A stretch of DNA of 9,678 bases from DASCNA01 sp036011305 (GCA_036011305.1 DASCNA010000116.1:1-9678); one strand, 5' to 3'; positions 1 to 5,979 are shown, counted from the first letter of the stretch. The notes: a model not told the origin generated them from the letters alone. A program made the numbers and translations.

Positions 1-1
1 T

Positions 2-103
2 ATCTTCAGAAGGCTTCAGTCTTATCCTCATAAAAATCTAATGGAATTATTGCCAGACCAATGGCTTATTGCAAAGAACAAAAAGAATTTGTCAAATACT
101 TAA
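2..103 (+). CDS. tnpC: IS66-family transposase, C-terminal fragment (5' end outside window)
   Basis: The plus-strand frame starting at base 2 is open from the window edge and stops with TAA at 101-103, giving 33 residues. Residues 2-21 read FRRLQSYPHKNLMELLPDQW. IS66 TnpC proteins end with a similar block, in which a short helix (V/I-x-x-RL) is followed by a basic/His stretch and then x-x-x-LLPxxW. The catalytic DDE domain would lie upstream of the window. The last ~12 residues are lysine- and asparagine-rich and carry no recognisable motif. The fragment overlaps the tail of the opposite-strand gene (66-103), which is expected if that tail is IS sequence read in antisense. Recognition is from a short C-terminal motif only, so the family call rests jointly on this and on the terminal repeat at 121-139. 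Confidence 0.7.
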   Translation: MFRRLQSYPHKNLMELLPDQWLIAKNKKNLSNT

Positions 104-1583
104 TTTGCAGAATTATATATGGTTCGTCTTTACGCTTACCTGACCAGGCCGAGATTAGCCATTGATTTTTACTGTTATGCTTACGTATTATAATTTTTAT
201 ATCATTTTTAGGTGGGGTAATTAAAGATAAAAATAGTTTTGTAAACTTACTAGAAGTTATTTGTTTATCTGTTTTTTTATTTAAAACTGGAAACATATAT
301 GCCGGTTGATGTTTTGACCATGGATGCCTATATGGACCTGGTAGTAAAGTCCCATTTCTTAAAAAATCTTCATAATGGGAAAAAAGTGCGTGCACTCTTG
401 AAAGGACTACTATTTGCTGCAACCAATGCGGTGGTTTATTTTTTTTGAATTTACTTTTAAATCCGCCCTTAGGGTATGAAAAATATCCAGCTACTCCTCC
501 AAGCATTCCAACATTATAATAAGATTTAAGGAATCCTGTATATAAAGGAATATCTGAAAATTCTTCTGGACCAAGATTTTTTTGATCCCAGCCGGCACAA
601 AGCCAGTTATATGATAAAGGTTCATCATATTTTATTTCAAAACCTTTTGCATCCAATGCCTGAGTTAGTAAATCTCTTGAACCAGTCCAGCCTGTATTGA
701 ATTGCATATAATATGCATAGCCATTTGGTAGATCGGAAACCGGTTTCATCCATTGATAGCCGTAATACCATTTATTCCAACCCGGATATTCATTTCTATG
801 AAATCCACCATCTGTAGGATAATAAATATAAAGTCTGCGATTAGGAGCAGCTTTTTTTATCGCATTTGCAATTAATATTTCTTCATTTGCCTTTCTCTCT
901 GATATATATTCAAACCATGATTTATTTCCTTTTGCTTTTATTATTACAGGATCTTTTTCCCATACTTTTTTAGCAAACCCTAAAACTCCTATCCCATATT
1001 CTCCTCCACTTAAAATTATTGATACAGGGCATTTTTTTATTAAATTCTCTATTGGCTCTGCATTAAGTTTTCCTGCTTCCTCCCATACAGAATCAGGAGC
1101 TTCAGGGCTGTAAACTGTACTCAAACCAGGATGCCATTCATTGCCGTCCTGTGATTTTGCTTTTGCATTTAAAAACTCTCCTTTACTATTTCTAGTCCAT
1201 GTTGAAGGTGGTACTTTTTTAGGCAGTTTTCTATTTGCAAGAATAAAGAGAGAATATTTTTCAGGATTAGATCGACATAGTTTAACTATTTTAGAAGTAT
1301 TGCTCTCAGGATTAGATAGTTTTTTTAAATATCCATTTGTACATGGACCAAATTCAAGAGCAAATCCCCAATTATCAGCTAATTCTATTCTGCAATTAAG
1401 TGATAAAATCCATCCCCATCTTGTAAGAGGAAGCATAGTATTCTCTTTCTTGAAATTTGGTCTTGGAATACTTTTTAGATATTGAGCTGGTGTTACGAGA
1501 TTTTCTGCTATCATACTTATGCTGTAGATGTAAAATGTAACAGTGTAAATAAAATATTTTTTTATGTAGTACCTTTTTTTCAT
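66..1583 (-). CDS. Exported glycoside-hydrolase-like protein of unknown function, C-terminus truncated by IS66
   Basis: The frame encodes 505 residues. Residues 1-26 look like a Sec signal peptide: KKR/KK basic start, an aromatic-rich hydrophobic core, and probable cleavage after SMIA. The rest is rich in Trp, Tyr and Gly. Conserved-looking blocks include a Tyr-Pro-Thr-Asp-Gly-Gly-Phe-His stretch in the middle, SYYNVGMLGGVAGYFSYP, and an RHPWSKHQPAY block near 420. This suggests a TIM-barrel carbohydrate-active enzyme with a C-terminal beta domain, but I recognise no named family and cannot point to catalytic acids. Native sequence ends at about residue 481 (ISAWSG). The last 23-24 residues, from KRKDEP to the stop, are antisense IS66 sequence, so part of the C-terminal domain is missing and the product may be inactive. 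There is no clear Shine-Dalgarno upstream of the ATG. The gene is divergent from the glycosyltransferase. A PVC-type origin is a guess. Confidence 0.75.
   Translation of the reverse strand: MKKRYYIKKYFIYTVTFYIYSISMIAENLVTPAQYLKSIPRPNFKKENTMLPLTRWGWILSLNCRIELADNWGFALEFGPCTNGYLKKLSNPESNTSKIVKLCRSNPEKYSLFILANRKLPKKVPPSTWTRNSKGEFLNAKAKSQDGNEWHPGLSTVYSPEAPDSVWEEAGKLNAEPIENLIKKCPVSIILSGGEYGIGVLGFAKKVWEKDPVIIKAKGNKSWFEYISERKANEEILIANAIKKAAPNRRLYIYYPTDGGFHRNEYPGWNKWYYGYQWMKPVSDLPNGYAYYMQFNTGWTGSRDLLTQALDAKGFEIKYDEPLSYNWLCAGWDQKNLGPEEFSDIPLYTGFLKSYYNVGMLGGVAGYFSYPKGGFKSKFKKNKPPHWLQQIVVLSRVHALFSHYEDFLRNGTLLPGPYRHPWSKHQPAYMFPVLNKKTDKQITSSKFTKLFLSLITPPKNDIKIIIRKHNSKNQWLISAWSGKRKDEPYIILQIKYLTNSFCSLQ
121..139. 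repeat. IS66-type terminal inverted repeat (right end)
   Basis: GGTTCGTCTTTACGCTTAC. Read inward from the outer end it is GTAAGCGTAAAGACGAACC, which has the GTAAGCG tip typical of the IS66 family. Its inverted partner should lie at the element's left end, beyond the window. Confidence 0.7.
140..147. repeat. Predicted IS66 target-site duplication (one copy)
   Basis: CTGACCAG directly abuts the IS tip. IS66 elements generate 8-bp duplications, so this octamer is the predicted target. The second copy would be outside the window, so the duplication itself is not seen. Confidence 0.5.
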
Positions 1584-1615
1584 TTTTTGGTATTTATAAA
1601 AACTTTTTATTAGAT

Positions 1616-1621
1616 ATTATA
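1616..1621 (-). promoter_or_regulatory. Possible -10 element for the exported-protein gene
   Basis: A perfect TATAAT on the minus strand lies about 33 bases upstream of the ATG at 1583, in the 88-base divergent gap 1584-1671. No convincing -35 hexamer is seen 16-18 bases further up. The gap is almost pure A/T, so chance matches are likely. Confidence 0.25.
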
Positions 1622-1671
1622 ACATATTGAATTACAAAAATTATAAATAAAATTTATTCAATTCATTTTAT

Positions 1672-2880
1672 ATGAAAATTGTTATTCTTAATCAATATTG
1701 TCTACCATGTTTCGCGCCCACCGGCAGGGTTGCTTATTTACTGGGGAAAGAGCTTGCCGATAGAGGGCATAAAGTTACCATAATTAGCTCTAAAGATAGT
1801 TATAATAATAATGGTGTATCAGAAAGCATGCCTAAAGTGGATGGATTGCACATTAAAAGTTTGTTTTCTTTCTGTTTAGGCGGACTGAGGTATAAATTTA
1901 AAATTTTAGACCAATTCGTCTATTTTATTTTAGCTTTATCCACCTTAATTTTTTCTATCCTAAAATATGACATTGTGATAACAATGACTACTCCACCTTT
2001 TTTGGGTATGCTTGGCTATATTATTAATAAACTGTTTAAAGTTAAGCATGTGGAATGGATTATGGATTTATATCCTGATGCTTTAGAAGCCGGTAATGTT
2101 ATGGGAGAAAAAAATTATGGGTATAAATTTTTAAAACATCTTCAAACAAAAATTTTATCTAATTGTGACTTAGTCATTGCGATAGGTGATTGCATGCTAG
2201 ATAGAGCTAAAGAGTATATAGATGATTATGAAAGATTACATTCAGTTCCTATATGCTTTAATTCAAAAATGGTTAATGTAAACATAAAATCTATTGAAAA
2301 ATATAGAAAAGAGAAAGGGTGGAATACAAATGACTTAGTCATAATGTATTCAGGAAACATGGGGCTTGGACATAATTTTCTAGAGTTTTTGACAGCAGCT
2401 AAAAAACTGAGAGAGCATAAAAATATTAAATGGGTGTATGCAGGTGCGGGGAGAAGAAGAAAAGAAATTGCTAGTTTTAAGAAAAATAATTCAGATATAA
2501 ATATTGAACTTATGGATTATGCTCCTGCTGAATTACTAAATGTCCATTTGGCCAGTGCTGATGTTCAGCTAATTTCTTTAAGGGAAAACTGGACAGGTAT
2601 CATTGTTCCAAGCAAGCTTCTTGATGTTTTTGCTATAGGAAAACCTGTAATTTATTGTGGTGGCTTAAATACATCAATAAGTAAATGGATTTCTGAAGCT
2701 GATGGAGGCTGGTGTTTTGAAGAAGGGAATATTGACGGAATTATTGATGCGGTTAAAGAAGCAGAAAATAGTAACATAAGAAAGAAGAAGGGAAGTAATG
2801 CAAAAAAAATTGCCTTAAAACACTTTAATCCGACTGTTAACTTTAATATTATATGTAAACTGATAGAAAATGTTAATTGA
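1672..2880 (+). CDS. GT4-family glycosyltransferase (WbuB/WcaI-like)
   Basis: This is a 402-residue, full-length GT-B enzyme. It is predicted to transfer a nucleotide-activated sugar to a lipid-linked or oligosaccharide acceptor at the cytoplasmic face of the inner membrane, as in exopolysaccharide, O-antigen or colanic-acid synthesis. Visible blocks are an N-terminal Rossmann half starting KIVILNQYCLP, with TGRVAYLLGKELADRGHKVTII (residues 17-38, the usual acceptor-side glycine and helix pattern), then TTPPFLG (106-112) and WIMDLYPDA (129-137). The C-terminal donor half has MYSGNMGLGHN (225-235) and PSKLLDVFAIGKPVIY (313-328), the GT4 nucleotide-sugar-binding region. Residues 80-98 are hydrophobic and may dip into the membrane. 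The start has no evident Shine-Dalgarno, but the ATG directly opens the conserved beta-strand, so it fits. No other polysaccharide genes are in the window, so the sugar and the polymer are unknown. Confidence 0.88.
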   Translation: MKIVILNQYCLPCFAPTGRVAYLLGKELADRGHKVTIISSKDSYNNNGVSESMPKVDGLHIKSLFSFCLGGLRYKFKILDQFVYFILALSTLIFSILKYDIVITMTTPPFLGMLGYIINKLFKVKHVEWIMDLYPDALEAGNVMGEKNYGYKFLKHLQTKILSNCDLVIAIGDCMLDRAKEYIDDYERLHSVPICFNSKMVNVNIKSIEKYRKEKGWNTNDLVIMYSGNMGLGHNFLEFLTAAKKLREHKNIKWVYAGAGRRRKEIASFKKNNSDINIELMDYAPAELLNVHLASADVQLISLRENWTGIIVPSKLLDVFAIGKPVIYCGGLNTSISKWISEADGGWCFEEGNIDGIIDAVKEAENSNIRKKKGSNAKKIALKHFNPTVNFNIICKLIENVN

Positions 2881-2889
2881 TAGAATTCA

Positions 2890-2918
2890 TTGTTATTTTA
2901 TTTTAAACTCTATATAAT
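2890..2918 (+). promoter_or_regulatory. Sigma-70-type promoter for the small exported protein
   Basis: TTGTTA (2890-2895; 4 of 6 matches to TTGACA) and TATAAT (2913-2918; perfect) are separated by exactly 17 bases. They lie in the 81-base gap after the glycosyltransferase stop. Transcription would begin near 2925, giving a leader of roughly 35 bases before the ATG at 2962. This is the best promoter match I see in the window. Confidence 0.55.
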
Positions 2919-2950
2919 TAGCAGAAAGTATTCATTTTAGTTTAAATAAT

Positions 2951-2956
2951 AAGGGG
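2951..2956 (+). promoter_or_regulatory. Shine-Dalgarno that decides the start at 2962
   Basis: AAGGGG lies five bases before ATG 2962. An in-frame GTG at 2956 is an alternative start but would lie on top of this ribosome-binding site, so ATG 2962 is preferred. Confidence 0.75.
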
Positions 2957-2961
2957 TGACT

Positions 2962-3618
2962 ATGAAGCAATTATTTTTTCTGTTTATTCTGTTTATTTTT
3001 TCTTTTTCTACAATAGTTTCTGCAAATGAAACACTTCCAACCAATACTCTGACAGATAGTAATTTATCGCCGAATGAAAAACTTTCTCCTGATGCATTAA
3101 AAAAAGAGCAGGCACCTGGATATAAGTTAATGCCTGCTATGACAGACAGCAGTACATTGGTGGCAAAATCCTTGCAAAAATTAATGAAATCAGATTATTC
3201 TTCAAAAAGGGAACAGTTTAAAAAATATCAAGATTATAGTGATGCGATATACACAAAAAATAATAAATTATTCTCTATAAATGTAAGCTATGATGGTGCA
3301 AAATATACATTAACTTTAGATGAATATAACTTTGAAAGTAAACAATGGAAAATAGTTGTAAAAACAAAAGATTTAACCAAAATAAATTATACTGTTGGAA
3401 TTGGCTGGAATGTAACTCCTGTACTTGAAGATAATGGGTATATTTTTATAACTGGAACACATGGAATTCTTATATATAATTCAAACAGTGGAAAAACTTC
3501 AATAGCTTCAAGTGAATATAGATGTTATCCTAAAATTACTTCAGATCATAAACTGCTTATTGTCCAGAGCAATGGAAATGTAATCCTGTATGATTACCTA
3601 AATGCTAAACTTTTGTAA
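2962..3618 (+). CDS. Small exported protein of unknown function, possibly beta-propeller-like
   Basis: The product has 218 residues and I recognise no family. Residues 1-21 form a clear Sec signal peptide (KQ start, Phe/Ile/Leu-rich core, cleavage after VSA before NET). A polar Ser/Thr/Asn/Lys-rich linker follows to about residue 90. From about 95 on, alternating hydrophobic strands appear: KLFSINVSYDGAKYTLTLDEY, then GYIFITGTHGILIYNSNSGK and HKLLIVQSNGNVILYDY. The last two resemble consecutive PQQ/WD-type blades ending in an Asp/Tyr-rich turn. At this length there is room for only two or three blades, so it is either a partial propeller or another beta-rich fold. No lipobox and no catalytic motif are seen. 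It has its own promoter and is followed by a terminator, so it is probably monocistronic. The location is periplasmic or secreted. Confidence 0.75.
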   Translation: MKQLFFLFILFIFSFSTIVSANETLPTNTLTDSNLSPNEKLSPDALKKEQAPGYKLMPAMTDSSTLVAKSLQKLMKSDYSSKREQFKKYQDYSDAIYTKNNKLFSINVSYDGAKYTLTLDEYNFESKQWKIVVKTKDLTKINYTVGIGWNVTPVLEDNGYIFITGTHGILIYNSNSGKTSIASSEYRCYPKITSDHKLLIVQSNGNVILYDYLNAKLL

Positions 3619-3627
3619 AATATGATT

Positions 3628-3667
3628 TAAATAAGCGAATTCTATATGTGTAAAATTCGCTTATTTA
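3628..3667. terminator. Bidirectional intrinsic terminator between convergent genes
   Basis: A perfect 14-bp inverted repeat (3628-3641 pairs with 3654-3667; core AAGCGAATT/AATTCGCTT) encloses a 12-base loop. A-rich and T-rich flanks on both sides supply the U-tract in either direction (TTT from 3668 on plus; AAAT before 3628 read from minus). It lies 9 bases after the plus-strand stop at 3618 and 10 bases beyond the minus-strand stop at 3678, so it can serve both converging transcripts. Confidence 0.85.
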
Positions 3668-3677
3668 TTTTTAGAAA

Positions 3678-4550
3678 TTAATTGTTAAAGTCCAGACTTC
3701 CTGAGCCTGAGGTGTCTAATGAGCTTATTGAAGGTTTGCCTATAACTTTTAAATCACCGCTTCCTGAAGTCTCTATTGACATTGATTTTATGACATTGAC
3801 TGTGATATCGCCGCTGCCTTCCATATCAATATTTGCTGTTTCAGATATTAAATTAGGAGCTGTATAGTTTCCTGACCCATCGACTGATGAATATTGGGAT
3901 TTGGCAGTTCCACCTGAAATTTTAATATTTCCACTGCCGTCCAGTTCACTGTTTAAGGAGTTTGTTATTAAGCTATTTATTTCAATATTGCTGCTGCCAT
4001 CAAGTTTTAAATTGATATTATTTTTTACTTTAATTGATTCGGCATTAAAATTTCCACTGCCTTCAGTTTTTAAATCAATATTTGAAGCAGTGATATTTTG
4101 GAAATTAAAATTTCCACTTCCCTGAAGTTTTAATTTTAAATTTTTTGAGTTTATATCGCTTCTGGCAGTTATGTTTCCTGAGCCTTCACTTTTTATTTTA
4201 TTAATATTTTTCAGTGTTAAGTAGTAGGTTAAATTATCATTGTTTGAACCGCTGAAAAGACCGAAGAAACTAGACCATGAACAACTGCTGTTTTTTGTTT
4301 TAAGTATTAATGTGTCACCTTCTTTTTTACAAATTAAGTTGTTTTCATTTTTTTTAGTTGTTTCTATAGTAAGATTATTTTCATTTCCCTGAGTTATATA
4401 TAAATTTCCGTAACATGCCAAAGTGATATTTGTTATACCGTCGACAGGTCTATTAATTTTAACTGTTTCAGCGTTGAGAGTTGTGCCTGCAATTAGAAAA
4501 ATAATTGCTGCTATTCCTGTAAATAGTGTAGCGATTTTCTTCATTTTCAT
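3678..4550 (-). CDS. Exported head-GIN-domain (DUF2807) beta-helix protein with GSGN rungs
   Basis: The product has 290 residues. A Sec signal peptide spans 1-27 (MKMKKIATLF start, AGTTLNA before ETV). Residues 28-118 resemble the head of GIN-domain proteins (GITNITLACYGNLYITQG, then NLTIETTKKN and GDTLILKT). From residue 121 to the end, nine short motifs of the type [E/D/Q]GSG[N/D] start their glycine at 123, 144, 164, 185, 205, 225, 245, 263 and 282. That is one per 18-21 residues, as expected for one rung of a right-handed parallel beta-helix with a stacked Ser/Asn ladder. DUF2807 is known as a putative adhesin domain of unproven function. Three cysteines are present (46, 74, 90). It lies 31 bases downstream of the lipoprotein paralogue and is probably co-transcribed with it. 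ATG at 4544 (Met3) is an alternative start. It is likely periplasmic or surface-exposed. Confidence 0.85.
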   Translation of the reverse strand: MKMKKIATLFTGIAAIIFLIAGTTLNAETVKINRPVDGITNITLACYGNLYITQGNENNLTIETTKKNENNLICKKEGDTLILKTKNSSCSWSSFFGLFSGSNNDNLTYYLTLKNINKIKSEGSGNITARSDINSKNLKLKLQGSGNFNFQNITASNIDLKTEGSGNFNAESIKVKNNINLKLDGSSNIEINSLITNSLNSELDGSGNIKISGGTAKSQYSSVDGSGNYTAPNLISETANIDMEGSGDITVNVIKSMSIETSGSGDLKVIGKPSISSLDTSGSGSLDFNN

Positions 4551-4581
4551 CTTCTTTATTCCTTTTGTAATTTTTAATTAA

Positions 4582-5244
4582 TTATTTGAAGTGATTTATT
4601 TTACCAATTCCTGTGATTTTTTGACTTACTACTTTAGGGTTGCCATAATAGGTTATGCTGCCAATTCCGCTGATATTTGCTTTTAGATTGCCAGTCACAA
4701 ATATCTTGGCGCTGCTAGTACCGCTTAGGTGAATTTTTCCATTAATAGCTTTAAGGTCTTCAGCATTTATATCACTTGCGCCGCTGGATGTAATAATTAA
4801 TGAATTTGTGGTGCCTGATAATGTAACTGATGTGGCTCCGCTGATGTCAAGATAAAATTGTTTATTGTTAAGATTGGGCACATTGATTTTTCCAGCTCCG
4901 TTAATTGTTAAGCTCTCAAGATTTTTTGTATAAATATTGAGAACTAAAGTCAAATTTTTATCAATATATTTTGTTTTTTTGATATAAAGAGTATTATCTT
5001 CAACGTTACTGGTAATCAAAGGGAGAATATTATCGTCACCTGAAATAGTTATATGGCTTTGAGTGTTTTTATTGATGTGGATATATACTTCATAGCCGCC
5101 CTGCAGATTGATTGCATTGAAGTTGCTCAAAAGTCTTTTATCTGTACTAGGAGTGCCGTTGCCATGAATGCCTGCGCATCCGGCTAATAGTGCTGTTAAT
5201 CCCATAATCGATAGAATTAATGCCAGTTTAGTATGTTTATTCAT
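4582..5244 (-). CDS. Head-GIN-domain (DUF2807) lipoprotein
   Basis: The product has 220 residues. A lipoprotein signal peptide ends in the lipobox L20-A21-G22-C23. The +2 residue is Ala, not Asp, so outer-membrane sorting is plausible if the organism uses Lol rules. The mature part has the classical DUF2807 pattern FNAINLQGGYEVYIHIN (42-58), then SHITISGDDNILPLI and NTLYIKKTK, followed by a beta-helix of six rungs carrying [N/S/T]G-[A/T/I]-x motifs near 115, 135, 154, 174, 192 and 211 (NGAGKI, SGATSV, SSGASDI, SGTSSA, SGIGSI, TGIGKI). The start is well supported: AAAGGA lies six bases before the ATG. It is the first gene of a two-gene operon with the GSGN paralogue. Function is unknown; a structural, adhesin or envelope-stress role is only inference from the family. 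The upstream region carries a REP/BIME element. Confidence 0.88.
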   Translation of the reverse strand: MNKHTKLALILSIMGLTALLAGCAGIHGNGTPSTDKRLLSNFNAINLQGGYEVYIHINKNTQSHITISGDDNILPLITSNVEDNTLYIKKTKYIDKNLTLVLNIYTKNLESLTINGAGKINVPNLNNKQFYLDISGATSVTLSGTTNSLIITSSGASDINAEDLKAINGKIHLSGTSSAKIFVTGNLKANISGIGSITYYGNPKVVSQKITGIGKINHFK

Positions 5245-5259
5245 TATTGATCCTTTAAA

Positions 5260-5265
5260 ATTATA
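5260..5265 (-). promoter_or_regulatory. Possible -10 element for the GIN operon
   Basis: TATAAT on the minus strand lies just before the ribosome-binding site of the GIN lipoprotein gene (ATG 5244). No good -35 is present 16-18 bases upstream, where AT-rich spacer meets the end of the REP element. The implied leader would be very short, about 10 bases, so a promoter further up or read-through from RAYT is equally possible. Confidence 0.25.
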
Positions 5266-5291
5266 ATGATTTAGTTATTTTTTTAATTAAT

Positions 5292-5373
5292 AAGCATGAC
5301 TATCGTCATGAACTCTAACACTAGCTTTCAATATTGTTTCGTAGCGTTAGAGTTCACAACGCAAGTTGTGCTT
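5292..5373. repeat. BIME-like element, left copy: two REP units in inverted orientation
   Basis: Unit 1 is on the minus strand (5292-5324) and unit 2 on the plus strand (5341-5373), each 33 bases, separated by 16 bases. Both follow the pattern [G/C]TAG-Y-GTTAGAGTTCA, then a hairpin, then CTT. The hairpins are CATGAC-TATC-GTCATG on plus (5295-5310) and CACAAC-GCAA-GTTGTG (5355-5370). The two TAG-Y-GTTAGAGTT arms also pair with each other (5311-5323 with 5342-5354, one G.T wobble), and AAG 5292-5294 can pair with CTT 5371-5373, so the strand can fold as a three-hairpin cloverleaf. REP elements recognised by RAYTs typically have a GTAG-type tetranucleotide beside a short hairpin. The last base of this copy is the first base of the RAYT stop codon. 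Confidence 0.85.
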
Positions 5374-5966
5374 TATATATCCCATTGACACATTTTGCTA
5401 ATATCATATTTCTTCCAAAGAAAAAGTGTTTTTTCTATCCCCTCATTTTTTATAAAAACCTCAGCACTTGAATATGGCCAGCCAACCCATTTATTAACAT
5501 ATCCATGTTTTACAGGATTATTATGAATATAATTCATGACAGACCAAAAATGTTTTTCACATTTAATACCAGACTCCATCACATTACACCAAACTTTTCT
5601 ACCAATTAAATTATCTTCCTTATTCCATTTGATTGCTATCTTTCTATGTATTTTAAATATCATGTCTAATATTGTTTTTACATTATCAACTTTTATTAGA
5701 ACATGGTAGTGGTTAGGGAGGAAAACATAGCTGCATATTTTTTCGGATGTAGTGTTAATGGCTTTTAAAATTACATCTTCAAATTCAATCATCCTTAAAA
5801 TGGAACTGCCTATAATCGATTTATGCTCATAACAGGCAGCAGAAAGATGAAAATATTCTCTTTCAGTAACAGTATGTGGTAGACTATGACGAGGTCTATT
5901 TTGTTCCTTTCTTATTTTAAGAACATAATTTCCTTGTTCATTTGTCATTTTTCGCCAATTATACAT
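5373..5966 (-). CDS. REP-associated tyrosine transposase (RAYT, HUH/Y1 family)
   Basis: The product has 197 residues and nicks and joins single-stranded REP DNA. Visible features are the N-terminal MYNWRKMTNEQ block, HLSAACYEHKSIIGSS (40-55), the HUH metal-binding motif P84-N-H86-Y-H88-VLI, and the C-terminal block MNYIHNNPVKHGYV (144-157) with the probable catalytic Tyr146, then WPYSSAEVF. All core motifs are intact, so the enzyme may be active. ATG 5966 is chosen because AAAAGG lies seven bases upstream. The frame is open for 14 further codons to 6008, but those are encoded by the flanking BIME and would bypass the ribosome-binding site. This branch of RAYT (WRKMT, AACYEH, NPVKHGYV) is one I associate with PVC and other environmental phyla rather than enterobacteria. 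The gene is immediately bracketed by its likely substrate repeats. Confidence 0.92.
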   Translation of the reverse strand: MYNWRKMTNEQGNYVLKIRKEQNRPRHSLPHTVTEREYFHLSAACYEHKSIIGSSILRMIEFEDVILKAINTTSEKICSYVFLPNHYHVLIKVDNVKTILDMIFKIHRKIAIKWNKEDNLIGRKVWCNVMESGIKCEKHFWSVMNYIHNNPVKHGYVNKWVGWPYSSAEVFIKNEGIEKTLFLWKKYDISKMCQWDI

Positions 5967-5973
5967 CAATACA

Positions 5974-5979
5974 CCTTTT
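5974..5979 (-). promoter_or_regulatory. Shine-Dalgarno that decides the RAYT start
   Basis: AAAAGG on the minus strand, seven bases before ATG 5966, lies between the right BIME copy and the gene. It favours a 197-residue product over the 211-residue open frame. Confidence 0.75.

Larger units (their letters stand above)
1..139 (+). mobile_element. IS66-family insertion sequence, right end (partial)
   Basis: Seen: a plus-strand reading frame resembling the extreme C-terminus of an IS66 transposase ends at 103. Thirty-six bases later comes GGTTCGTCTTTACGCTTAC (121-139), whose reverse complement starts GTAAGCG. Known: IS66-family terminal repeats begin with GTAA, commonly GTAAGCG, and insertion makes 8-bp target duplications. 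Inferred: the element's outer boundary is 139/140. The rest of the IS, including the tnpA/tnpB genes, most of tnpC and the left terminal repeat, lies to the left of the window. The element sits inside the 3' end of the exported-protein gene on the other strand. The tail match, the terminal sequence and the loss of the host gene's natural end agree with one another, but the left end is not visible here. Confidence 0.8.

Noticed and set aside
1..22. Small palindromes around CTTCAGAAGGCTTCAG as a terminator
   Set aside because: The stems are about 4 bp with no T-tract, and the bases lie inside the IS66 transposase reading frame.
1141..1485. Plus-strand 114-codon open frame
   Set aside because: It is antisense to the exported-protein gene, with no ribosome-binding site and no recognisable protein features.
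2956..2961. GTG start giving two extra residues for the small exported protein
   Set aside because: The GTG overlaps the AAGGGG Shine-Dalgarno; ATG 2962 has correct spacing and begins a proper signal peptide.
3682..4125. Plus-strand frames rich in PLPS repeats opposite the GIN gene
   Set aside because: They are the antisense image of the GSGN rung codons; the minus frame has a signal peptide, a ribosome-binding site and the domain pattern.
3740..4190. CRISPR-like or tandem DNA repeats
   Set aside because: The spaced repeats are short, degenerate and in frame with the GIN beta-helix rungs, so they are protein repeats.
5292..5373. tRNA-like gene (three-hairpin cloverleaf with GTTCA)
   Set aside because: Arms do not match tRNA dimensions: the outer stem is only about 3 bp, the middle stem 13 bp, and there is no seven-base anticodon loop; the repeat context beside a RAYT explains it better.
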